From an uncultured Bacillota bacterium (GTDB taxonomy: Bacteria > Bacillota_I > Bacilli_A > RFN20 > CAG-288), in the NCBI GenBank assembly GCA_949282275.1, contig CASDOO010000027.1, positions 1-64,000 on the forward strand: 64,000 nt of DNA. Direction: 5' to 3'. The notes under the pieces are model-generated. The model worked only from the letters and a program-made list of their open reading frames with translations, was not told the DNA's origin and made no database searches. Positions 17,461 to 26,209 of this stretch are shown piece by piece (positions within the stretch are counted from its first letter, which is position 1; the number at the start of each line of letters is the position of its first letter). The position numbers were made by a program, and so were the translations under genes.

Positions 17461-17548
17461 AGCCTCCTCGCGGCGGTTTCCGGACCGGGGCCCTGGAGGC
17501 GTTGCTAGACTGACCCGCTTGGCCCCGGCCCGGAAGCCGATCTAGCAA
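17461..17548. repeat. Interlocked inverted repeats (pseudoknot-like)
   Basis: Three inverted repeats interleave: GCCTCC 17462-17467 with GGAGGC 17495-17500; a 15-bp arm 17478-17492 with 17521-17535 (one mismatch, TTCCGGACCGGGGCC); and TTGCTAGA 17502-17509 with TCTAGCAA 17541-17548. Arms cross rather than nest. Sits just outside IS110 copy 2. Function unknown. Confidence 0.5.
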
Positions 17549-17955
17549 GGAAGATTCTACCACCCGGCACGGTGCCATGAAAGACGCTTACAACACTTAA
17601 CTAGGATTTTCTTTTTCTCATAAAGTCAGCCTCCACGAGAAAAAGGATACCAACCCGCCTGGGCTTAAACTAGGAGACAGGTTCTTTGACGCTTACTTTC
17701 AACGATTTGGGGAGGAACTGTCTTCTTGGTTCTCCGTTAGGTCCATCTAAGCGCACAAACATATAGAAGGAGAATGGTCTAGACTCCCAAAAAGAGACAT
17801 TGAAACGGAAGGACGAGGAGGTTAAATTTTGAGACAAAAAGACCCGTGTGTCATCATAAGCCAGATATTCCAAACGATGTCTCAGCCTTAGACGTATGCC
17901 CTTGGCTTTGTGCTTATTCGGACACACTAATAAGAGAAGAGTCGGATGATGAAAG
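17549..17955. other. Intergenic, no gene supported
   Basis: About 400 bases at the 3' end of the big minus-strand operon. A minus-strand frame at 17670-17927 lacks a ribosome site and any known motif; it could be a relic. Confidence 0.4.
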
Positions 17956-20898
17956 TCATGCTGGTATTATGGCTTGACCGCTCTGTATTAAGTAATTTAG
18001 ATAGTCTACATAATGAAGTAGTTCATCTAAAGTAACCATTTCTTTTCCAATAGCAATTTTCAAGTACTTTACATTAAAGGAAACAAAGGTTTCTCTTGTG
18101 ATGTAGGGCTCCCATTCTTCAAAAGTAAAGAGACCATATCTTTTGATGTCCGTCTCTATTTGGAAAAGGTTGAATCTAAGGCCTTCACCGACATCAAAGA
18201 TATTGAACATTCCTTGGATGTAAGGAGTCATGGTAAGGAAGCCGTTTGCGACAGCATTCAAATCTACAGAACTGAAGATACCATAGCTCTCGAGATAACG
18301 TGTTTTGATGGAATAACTTACCAGTTTGGTCGTATTCTCAACGTTGGCTTGGTTGTAAATGACAAAGTTATGGCCGATATATGTCAATATATTCTCTTTT
18401 TTGATTGTCTCATATTGCATCGTATTCATATCAAACAAAGCATGTTCGGCAATAATCTCTAACGATTCTCCATTGTCAAAGTGCAACGCAATCACTTCAT
18501 AGTTCGACTTTCCATGATTAACAAGCAAAGCAATCGGGCGGGCTACATATTTTCCGATGACGTGGTCAAACGACATGATCATTTCTCCTGGTTGAATATC
18601 CTCAACAGCTTTTTCAGTTCCATCAGCCATTAAGATGCGGGTGCCTTCGACAAAGCATCCTTTCTCAACCTTAATTGTGACAGAAGGTACATCAGAAATC
18701 ACTCGGCCATCATATCCATCCGTAACAACGACAGAGAGGGTATATGTGACACTATTTTCATCCTCATTTTTTGGTATTGTCACAGAAACGACGTTTCCAA
18801 TTTCATTTTGCACATTAATAGGAAGAGTCTCATTCGTTCCGCTCTTAGTGCACGACCATGAAAATTGGGTATTTGGAGAAAGGGAACCACCATTTGTGAT
18901 GGTTGTATTTGCTCGGAAATACTTTGTTGCTCCATCATTTGTTACAGTTAAAGTTTGTCCATCATCCCAACTTTCACCATCACTACTATTTTGAATCAAA
19001 ATATCGGCGATTGGTTGAACAGTTCTCAGTATCGGAATAATCTTGATTTCATGGCTCACGCTGCTGACAGGAACAATTAAATTTTCCGAATATGGTTCGT
19101 CATCGATTTGAATTTCCATGATGTTTTCAATTGAGCGGATAGCAAATCCTTCCCCATCATAAACACGAATCAATTCAGGGTTTTCAAATGTTTCTGTCGA
19201 ACCGTCACGTCTACGAATTTCGACCTGATAGGAGGGAGAATAGTAATTATCATCATTTACAAAGGGATTTACGAAATTTAATAGATATCCTTCTAACATC
19301 CAGTAAAAGTCAGTGCCATTTGTTCCATAGGAATAGTTTTCTTGCTCAAGTTTAGCATCGGAAGTAAAATCCAACGCATCGGAAGTAAGTGCAACATCTG
19401 CAACTGCCGGAAATGTGAAAGGAGAGATTGTTAGCGAAAGAATCGAACCACCTGTATGCTCAGTTGCAGGTGATTCCTGTAGAATATTGACAGTGATTCT
19501 ACTATTTGCATTGTTTTCTTTGCCGGCTGTGATTTTTCCACCAAAACCAGAATTGATGTTGATGATGCCATCATTCGTCAATGTTGCCGGAGTTGAGATT
19601 GTATAATCTCGCATCACTGTGCCAGAAGCGTTTCGGTTGGATGCGTAAAATGAGGTGTTTGCATTGATATTCAATGTTGCATTCTTTTGAACATGTAAAG
19701 ATGCTCCAGGTAAAAACTTCACTTGATAATTGATATCATATGTGCCATCGTCAATGAAAATATGATAAGTTCCAGGAATGGGGAAGAAAAGATTCTCGCT
19801 AGATACATCAATCATGATATTTACTGAAACATATCCAAAAGAGAAATTTCCTTTCAGATGCGCATCAACGGAGTGTGAATAAAAATCTTTTGTCAGCATT
19901 TCTGTAGAATGAGTTTGTCTCCATTCAATAACAGAACCTTCCGTGTCAATAATGATAAACGAATTGCTTGTGTTCCAAGAGATGATTTTTCCTTCAGTGA
20001 ATTCGTTCACTGCCGGTTTGTGTCCGACACTATTTCCGTAAATGTGGGCCAATCCATACATTTCGCTTTGATAATGAAAATACATCTTAGCCGAAATATT
20101 AGGCAAATCGAAACGATTGAATGGAAATACATTTTTTAAATAAACCATTCCAGCTGTTGTCGCTGATGAATAATCGTAAATCGCGAGTGGTTGTTTGATG
20201 ACTCCGCCAGAAAGAACATCGATGTGAGCATTTGACTCTGTCTCAGTCTTAATAAATCCAATGCAGTTGATGGTTCCGGAATTCTCGATAACTGAATCGT
20301 CGGACAGATTTATTTCGACAAACATTCCACAGGTTGCAGATTGTGGACTCGCGCCACCAACTTGACCGCCAATATTCAGTGTCCCTCCCGTCTCGATTGT
20401 TAAGGTTGGAATGATTTGTCCAACATTGTCTCTACACGTTTCGATAAGAACATTGTTTCTCATTAAGGTATAATTGCCATCGGAAAATCCTGCTGGAGTA
20501 GTATTTTCTGTTAAATCTGCAAATTGATACTGTTCGCCTTCGACAGCAAAGGTTAAAGTGACATTTGCACCAATAGTGCAAGGATCATCTATGATAATCT
20601 GATTTTCTTTCCACCATTGCTCTGGAGTTTCTGTTCCTTCAGGCATGACTTTAGGGATAACGTAAATTGTTTGTGCCCCAGCCCCGGAAGAAGCCCTTTC
20701 ATTGGCAACTTCCAGAGCTTTTTCAATCGAGGTGAAATAAGAATTGTCGGTGTCAATATAGCAAATTGGCTCTTCTTGTTTCAAAGATACTTCTTCTTTT
20801 TGATTTAGGCCGACAATCCAACTCGAAAATGCCGTCAAAAACAAAGTCGAAAGGAGAATGCACAAAATATACGTGTACGTAATTCTCGTTTTAAGCAT
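17956..20898 (-). CDS. Surface beta-helix protein with C-terminal Hint domain (A)
   Basis: 980 residues. The N-terminal hydrophobic segment ends in AFSSWIVGL, like the SipW-type signals of the other operon products. A long beta-rich region (about 40-560) has repeated IENSGTINC/TLNIGG-like turns suggesting a parallel beta-helix, then Ig-like segments (590-740). From Cys748 a Hint domain follows: GCFVEGTRILMADG, AVEDIQPGEMIMSFD, and IIAEHALFD in place of the usual TxxH block. After it comes a ~110-residue C-terminal domain (IKRYGLFTFEEWEPYIT) shared with the paralogue at 21586. Hint domains can cut or join proteins at the N-terminal Cys. Start at ATG nine bases after GGAGG. Role: probable adhesin or fibre component. 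Confidence 0.8.
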   Translation of the reverse strand: MLKTRITYTYILCILLSTLFLTAFSSWIVGLNQKEEVSLKQEEPICYIDTDNSYFTSIEKALEVANERASSGAGAQTIYVIPKVMPEGTETPEQWWKENQIIIDDPCTIGANVTLTFAVEGEQYQFADLTENTTPAGFSDGNYTLMRNNVLIETCRDNVGQIIPTLTIETGGTLNIGGQVGGASPQSATCGMFVEINLSDDSVIENSGTINCIGFIKTETESNAHIDVLSGGVIKQPLAIYDYSSATTAGMVYLKNVFPFNRFDLPNISAKMYFHYQSEMYGLAHIYGNSVGHKPAVNEFTEGKIISWNTSNSFIIIDTEGSVIEWRQTHSTEMLTKDFYSHSVDAHLKGNFSFGYVSVNIMIDVSSENLFFPIPGTYHIFIDDGTYDINYQVKFLPGASLHVQKNATLNINANTSFYASNRNASGTVMRDYTISTPATLTNDGIININSGFGGKITAGKENNANSRITVNILQESPATEHTGGSILSLTISPFTFPAVADVALTSDALDFTSDAKLEQENYSYGTNGTDFYWMLEGYLLNFVNPFVNDDNYYSPSYQVEIRRRDGSTETFENPELIRVYDGEGFAIRSIENIMEIQIDDEPYSENLIVPVSSVSHEIKIIPILRTVQPIADILIQNSSDGESWDDGQTLTVTNDGATKYFRANTTITNGGSLSPNTQFSWSCTKSGTNETLPINVQNEIGNVVSVTIPKNEDENSVTYTLSVVVTDGYDGRVISDVPSVTIKVEKGCFVEGTRILMADGTEKAVEDIQPGEMIMSFDHVIGKYVARPIALLVNHGKSNYEVIALHFDNGESLEIIAEHALFDMNTMQYETIKKENILTYIGHNFVIYNQANVENTTKLVSYSIKTRYLESYGIFSSVDLNAVANGFLTMTPYIQGMFNIFDVGEGLRFNLFQIETDIKRYGLFTFEEWEPYITRETFVSFNVKYLKIAIGKEMVTLDELLHYVDYLNYLIQSGQAIIPA

Positions 20899-21573
20899 TG
20901 TTTTCAACCTCCGAAAAATCTACACCCAATTGGAAAGGTATTGTTGGTGTGGCCTTTAACTTCGGGTACAAGGAATCAAAGTCCTCTATAGCAAAAGCAA
21001 ATTTCACATTTACAATGAAATAACGCTCAGTAGTCGAACCAGAAACATCGGGTAGATTGGCAATATTCATGTAGGCCGTCAAAACAGAATCCATCCATAT
21101 TGCATTTCCCGGGATATCTTGAGTTGTATTGGCATGCGAATAGAATACCTGAAAAGCAGTTGCTGAACTGAAGACATCAGCCTCGTCAGAAGCAAGACCA
21201 CGACTATAGGATAAACGAAGACGCAAAGGCAAACTGTCATCAATTAAAGGAAAAGGCGAGTTACCAGCTTGAAGTAAGGTGAGATTTAATGTCAAAGAGG
21301 CTGAAAAGACAGCAGTGTTTCCTACAGCTTCGTCAACAATAAATCCTTTTTCGCAAAATGGTGAAAAGGAGAAATCGCCAACGGAGCAATATTTCGAAAT
21401 CTCCTGGACATCATCGGCATCAACAATCAGTTCATCAATGGAAAGGTTAGCAGAAGATTGAATGGTCCATGATGCATAGCCAATGCTAAAGAGAGATAAA
21501 GCAACGAGGAATTGACCCCCCCCGCAAATCTCATATGGTGACGTCGCAACCAGTACTTTAAATTCAACTTCAT
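20891..21573 (-). pseudogene. SipW-type secreted protein, frameshifted at an 8-G run
   Basis: The start ATG (21573) reads MKLNLKYWLRRHHMRFAGG, then a run of eight C on plus (21516-21523) puts it out of frame. One extra base would join it to QFLVALSLFSIGYASWTI, a SipW-type signal, and a continuous ~200-residue beta-rich protein down to 20891, which overlaps the next start by eight bases. It resembles the intact 211-residue protein at 24423 in size, position before a Hint protein and N-terminus. The tract could be a phase-variation switch, a true mutation, or an undercalled homopolymer. Annotated here as disrupted as written. Confidence 0.7.
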
Positions 21574-21585
21574 TTTGCTAATCCT

Positions 21586-24426
21586 CTATTCACCTTCTCT
21601 TAGATAGTGTTGGATAATTTCACGGAGCCTTTCTTCCGTAAAGAGTCCTTTTCCAACGCCTATTTTAAAGATTGGGCCATTAAACATATCAAATTGTTCT
21701 TTTGTCAAAATATCTTTGAATTCTTCATATCTATAGAGTCCGTATTTGTCGATATCTTCTTTCTTCTTTTGGCTATCATAACGGAATTCAGAGTCGATAT
21801 CAAAGAAGTTTGTATCACATATGATGGGCTCAACAATCATCAAATTGTTCGCGAAAAGATTAAAGTTTTTTGCTGTAATAGGAGAGTATGTATCCGACAC
21901 TGCCTCTTCAACTTGAACATCTTTGACACGTTTGAAAACCAACCTGTTATTTTCATAGACGGCTAGAGCTCTTCCAATTGTGGAGATAGCAGTAGAAGAA
22001 TCAACGCAAAAATACTTTTTACTATCATAATCGAAGAAAGAATGTTCATCTGCCACATCAAAAGTTGAGCCATCATCAAAGAATAGACGAATTCTTGTGT
22101 AAGAAATTTGATGAGAAACTTCATTGAAGATAATTGGCTGAGGTTCAAAACGTCCTTTTTCAAAGTCCCAAGTCATAACAACATCACCAATAGATAAGTC
22201 TTCTATCGGTCGAGTAGAACCGTCTGGCAAGAGAATCAATGTTCCAGGAAGAATACAGCTAGTATCAATTGTCAGTGAAGGGGCGGAATCGATAATTTGA
22301 TACCAATCGTCCCCAATATTAGATAGACCATTCGATGTAGAAATACCTCCACGAGTGTTTATCATGACATATCCGCCAACACGAACAATAAACGGAGAAG
22401 TTTCGTTTGTAAAAACAGAGTTTCCAAATTGATTGGCAAACAAATTGTTAGAAGTAGAGACTGTGTCAATATCATTATACGAAATAGTATAGCTGACTCT
22501 ATCTACACGGTCGCCAATAACTGTAACAGAAAATTCCATAATTGGATTTTTCTGATGGAAGCGAATGGTTGGAAAACATGAGGAAATGGAATATGAACCA
22601 CTATTGTCATCTAAGCCAATATACTCGACCCAGGAATCTTGATGGAGCTTTTCGCTAATAGAAATGGATGCGCCAATAGATAAGTCATTCGAACTTAGAT
22701 CGGAATCCGCCTCAATATCAGAACCCAAAGGAATTGTTTCGCCATTTTTAGTATAAGAAACAGTACAATAAGTTTCGATAACACCAGAATCAAATCGAAC
22801 TTTGATTTCTGGATGGAATTCCTGGGGTACTTCTTTCCAACCATATGCAACCAAGCCTTCACTTGTCATGCCAGTCGTAGAAACATAATGTGTAATTTCT
22901 GCATTGACGTAATCACTGACTATTGATGAAACCTCGTCAACTAACCTTAAGCTCGCATTACAAGTAATAGTTTCACGTGTTCCGGAATCTAGTAAAGATC
23001 CATTATAAAGCTCAACTGAATTAACATTTACATTTTCAACAATAGTTAATTCAGCGTTTTGGCTTGTGTTTATATCGATTTTTCCACTTAAATTTGCAGC
23101 TACAACTCTTCCATCAATTGTAAATTTAGCTGGGCCTGTCAAATCTCTGGATGGATATTTTGTTTTAATGGTTGAACCATCTTGCCAAGTGTCAGGATAG
23201 ATTATTAGTGATTGTGCTTCAAGGACTGCATCTGAATCAACAAACAATGAAGCACCAGGCAGCAACTTGAAATCACTCAACATAGAATATTCACCATCAT
23301 GGAGATTGATGTCATACAAAAAAGATATCGGGAAAACGACCTCTGTTGTATTAAGAGAAATCGTAGAAGAACCCATAAATGCACCAAGAGGTCCAACATA
23401 TAAAGAAATATTTAAACCATTAGTATTTGCACCACCAAAAATATCAATATTTGTTTTTCCAACATTGGGACATGAAATCGTTTCGCCTGCACGATTGAAT
23501 TTTGAAACCATATAAGCTCCGGAATGCAACTGAATCAAACAATCTGTTGAAGAACCGACCAATGTTCCTGAGGCAGTATTGCATTTGTCACCTGCATAAA
23601 GCCTAACATCAATATTGATAGTCCCACTAAAATAGGTATACATCAATGTTTCAATGTTTACGAATGCAAACATGTTGAAAGGGCTAGCTTTAATTTCGTT
23701 TAAATTTCGATATGAGCAGGCAAAAAAATTGCCTCCGCCAAAATCAAGCATAACGAATGGTATTCGAATTTGGCCATAATTGTGAAGAATCGATTGATTA
23801 TTATGTGTTTTTTCCTGAATAAAACCACGACAATCAATGTTCCCGCGATTAATTAATTGTGCGTTTTTTCCAAGAAGGATTGTGGCATAATTCCCACTTG
23901 TCTGGCCGGAAAAGTATCCTGCTCCACCACCTCCATAATTGATTTCACCGCCGACAAGAATTTGTCCATAATTGATGATAGAGACATTGTCTGCAATCTC
24001 AAGAGTGTTTTTGCAATTGCTTTTGTTATTAGTGGCAAATTGATAGTCGAAAACTTTTGTGCATGTCACAGTGCCATCTGCATTCTTTGTTTCATTGGAG
24101 TAAGTTTCACCAGAATAGGGGAGAATTAATGTGACATTTGATCCGATAGTCAAACCATCCGTTGAAATACTGGCTTTTGTGCTAGGAACGACATATACCG
24201 TTACTCTATCAGAAACACTATTGGCGGCCAAAATAGCTTTATCAACAGAAGCAAAATTTCTGCGATGTCCTTGAGAATCGAGAATATAACTGACAATTTC
24301 AGCCTCATCAGAAAGAACGGGAGTTAGTTGATCAGCAGGAACAATATAAGAGGAATGGCCAACTAAACAAAGAGATAATACTGATGTTGACAAAACAAAA
24401 AGCGAAATTCTCTTTTTCTTTTTCAT
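21586..24426 (-). CDS. Surface beta-helix protein with C-terminal Hint domain (B)
   Basis: 946 residues, paralogue of protein A. Signal region ends GHSSYIV. A beta-helix-like stretch (about 40-480; LIN.GNID, ILHNYGQI) and Ig-like parts precede the Hint domain starting at Cys724: SCILPGTLILLPDG, PIEDLSIGDVVMTWD, FDVADEHSFFD, and a C-terminal block AKNFNLFANNLMIVEP resembling the end of Hint/intein folds (..NF.ANGL). A further ~100-residue domain (IDKYGLYRYEEFKDILT, GKGLFTEERLREI) matches the tail of protein A. The start overlaps the upstream stop (ATGA). The conserved tail after the Hint fold may be the cargo that is released or attached. Confidence 0.82.
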   Translation of the reverse strand: MKKKKRISLFVLSTSVLSLCLVGHSSYIVPADQLTPVLSDEAEIVSYILDSQGHRRNFASVDKAILAANSVSDRVTVYVVPSTKASISTDGLTIGSNVTLILPYSGETYSNETKNADGTVTCTKVFDYQFATNNKSNCKNTLEIADNVSIINYGQILVGGEINYGGGGAGYFSGQTSGNYATILLGKNAQLINRGNIDCRGFIQEKTHNNQSILHNYGQIRIPFVMLDFGGGNFFACSYRNLNEIKASPFNMFAFVNIETLMYTYFSGTINIDVRLYAGDKCNTASGTLVGSSTDCLIQLHSGAYMVSKFNRAGETISCPNVGKTNIDIFGGANTNGLNISLYVGPLGAFMGSSTISLNTTEVVFPISFLYDINLHDGEYSMLSDFKLLPGASLFVDSDAVLEAQSLIIYPDTWQDGSTIKTKYPSRDLTGPAKFTIDGRVVAANLSGKIDINTSQNAELTIVENVNVNSVELYNGSLLDSGTRETITCNASLRLVDEVSSIVSDYVNAEITHYVSTTGMTSEGLVAYGWKEVPQEFHPEIKVRFDSGVIETYCTVSYTKNGETIPLGSDIEADSDLSSNDLSIGASISISEKLHQDSWVEYIGLDDNSGSYSISSCFPTIRFHQKNPIMEFSVTVIGDRVDRVSYTISYNDIDTVSTSNNLFANQFGNSVFTNETSPFIVRVGGYVMINTRGGISTSNGLSNIGDDWYQIIDSAPSLTIDTSCILPGTLILLPDGSTRPIEDLSIGDVVMTWDFEKGRFEPQPIIFNEVSHQISYTRIRLFFDDGSTFDVADEHSFFDYDSKKYFCVDSSTAISTIGRALAVYENNRLVFKRVKDVQVEEAVSDTYSPITAKNFNLFANNLMIVEPIICDTNFFDIDSEFRYDSQKKKEDIDKYGLYRYEEFKDILTKEQFDMFNGPIFKIGVGKGLFTEERLREIIQHYLREGE

Positions 24427-25058
24427 GCGGCAATACTCCCGAGGTCAATTTTTAAAGAAAGCCTTAAAGGATTTTGCAAAAAGTCAGTATAAATTTGTTT
24501 AAAACTATCTATAGTTGATACATTAAAATTAAGAATTAATTTCAAGTGAAGAAAATCTGATTGAATAGAAGCCGTGGTGATAGAAGGAAATTGTCCTACA
24601 ATCGAAGCGGAATCTCTTATTAGCGTCGATGAAATTTGATTCTTATAATCGTAAGTAGAATCATACGAAAGAACGATAGAATCAATCACATTAAACAAAG
24701 CCGTATTCATAGATTTATTTGTCAATGTCACATTAAATAAAACAAAGTTTGTTTTTGTTTCATCATAATAATGCTTCAAATCAAAACTCAAATAAAAAGA
24801 AACAGAAGCATTGGTGACAAATTCATCTTCGTTTAAAAAGCCAAAATTAGTCAAGATAATTTCGTCAACGGCATCATTTCCTGATCCTTGTGTTTTATCC
24901 AAATTAAGATATTCGCCGATATAATAAACATTATCGGCGCCTACTTGAATATTTGGGACATCTATTGCAGATTCTGAAATAATAAACGTTGAAAATCCTA
25001 ACCCAGCAAGGCTGGCTGTGCATAATGCAAAAACAGTTGCAATCTTCCACTTCTTCAT
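24423..25058 (-). CDS. Small SipW-type secreted protein (TasA-like)
   Basis: 211 residues. The N-terminus MKKWKIATVFALCTASLAGLGFSTFII has the G-[FY]-[AS]-[ST]-aromatic ending typical of SipW-dependent signals, followed by a beta-rich secreted domain with no Cys after the signal. Size and placement fit a TasA/camelysin-like subunit or a partner for the Hint protein immediately downstream. Overlaps both neighbours by four bases (ATGA). Base composition is notably AT-rich compared with the upstream half of the operon. Confidence 0.75.
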   Translation of the reverse strand: MKKWKIATVFALCTASLAGLGFSTFIISESAIDVPNIQVGADNVYYIGEYLNLDKTQGSGNDAVDEIILTNFGFLNEDEFVTNASVSFYLSFDLKHYYDETKTNFVLFNVTLTNKSMNTALFNVIDSIVLSYDSTYDYKNQISSTLIRDSASIVGQFPSITTASIQSDFLHLKLILNFNVSTIDSFKQIYTDFLQNPLRLSLKIDLGSIAA

Positions 25059-26197
25059 TCTTCGACCTCCCAGTGAGCATAGAGAATAAGTTGCTCACCA
25101 TAAATAGGAGTCAAATCGGTAAACTGCCCACTCAGATATTCATCCGTGGGCGAGGTATACCAGCCAGAGAACTTAAATCCATTCATATTTGGAACACCAA
25201 TTGTCTCGAAGCTATTCGATCCAGTAAGAGGTATATTTGTTCCGACTTCCATGGTGGTTAAGAATTTAACATTTTCTCCACCAATGAAGGAACCACCATT
25301 AGCATCGAAATAGATTGTACAATACTCTTTTTGTTGAGTGGCACCTGTTCCTTTCATTGAAAAAAGAGGTGCTTCCCAGCCAATGTCACTCTTGAAATAA
25401 ACTTCACCGGTTGCGATATTGAGGTAATAATCCCCTGCTATTCCGATGGTGGAGGAAGGAGCGACGTCTCCGTAATACCAATGTGTGGCTTGTGGTCGGG
25501 GAATACGGAGAATAGAAGTCGTACCATCAGTATAGGAAATAAGGAGACCAAAGTTGTTTTCGTCAGATTGGGTTTCCGAATATGAAATAAAAGAAACTCC
25601 CGTTCCATTTTCGCTGGGAGGTATTTCGATTGTCGTGGCTTCCCTTCCGTCTGTATAAGTGATCGTAATGATGTAATTCCCAGTCTGGCTATCCAATTGA
25701 GAGGATATGGTATCGATACCGACACCATTCTGTCCATTCTGTGCCTTGGGTATGGTGAAGCTGTTCGTGGTTCCGTCGGAATAGGTAAAGGAAAGGACGT
25801 TGTTTCCGCTCTCATCCTGTGTCATGGCGACGTTTGCGATTCCTTTTCCATCCTGGCCCTGAACGACAGGAATCGAAAGGACGGTATCAACAACGCTAGG
25901 GTCGGTATAGGAGATGGTCAAGGTAAGGGTATTGTCGGCAAAGGAATAGTCAACGTTAGCGATGCCGACACCCGGCTTTCCGGAAAGACCGGCAGGAAGG
26001 GTGACAACAAGGGGATCCTTGGTTTCGTCGGTATAGGAGATGGTTAAAGTGACATCGCCGTTTGCAGCCGTGCTTTGGCTGACGTTCTGGATATGGTAGC
26101 CCTCGTCTCCGCCGAAGATGAAGTTGCAGGAGGAAAGACTCGGCGCAAGGCCGATGAGCGAAAGGGCGATGAAGAAGCGACGGAATCTCTTTTTCAT
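25055..26197 (-). CDS. Lipoprotein with DG repeats and an InlB-type B repeat (1)
   Basis: 380 residues. Lipobox SLSSC (Cys24). Residues about 30-245 hold about five ~40-residue repeats of the form LTISYTDxxxx..L.IP..., separated by G.(D/N)G.GI turns. A linker around WYYGDVAP leads to a Listeria-Bacteroides (InlB B) repeat at about 290-380: YFDANGGSF.....GFKFSGWYTSPT....LYAHW. Such repeats form beta-grasp surface modules. It is a tandem paralogue of the gene at 26210. AGGAGG precedes the ATG. Likely a membrane-tethered surface or anchoring subunit of the fibre system. Confidence 0.82.
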   Translation of the reverse strand: MKKRFRRFFIALSLIGLAPSLSSCNFIFGGDEGYHIQNVSQSTAANGDVTLTISYTDETKDPLVVTLPAGLSGKPGVGIANVDYSFADNTLTLTISYTDPSVVDTVLSIPVVQGQDGKGIANVAMTQDESGNNVLSFTYSDGTTNSFTIPKAQNGQNGVGIDTISSQLDSQTGNYIITITYTDGREATTIEIPPSENGTGVSFISYSETQSDENNFGLLISYTDGTTSILRIPRPQATHWYYGDVAPSSTIGIAGDYYLNIATGEVYFKSDIGWEAPLFSMKGTGATQQKEYCTIYFDANGGSFIGGENVKFLTTMEVGTNIPLTGSNSFETIGVPNMNGFKFSGWYTSPTDEYLSGQFTDLTPIYGEQLILYAHWEVEE

Positions 26198-26209
26198 TTT
26201 CTGTTCCTC

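Noticed and set aside
17670-17927. 85-codon minus-strand frame beyond the operon end
   Set aside because: Starts with GTG without a ribosome site and matches no family I know; may be a decayed C-terminal fragment.
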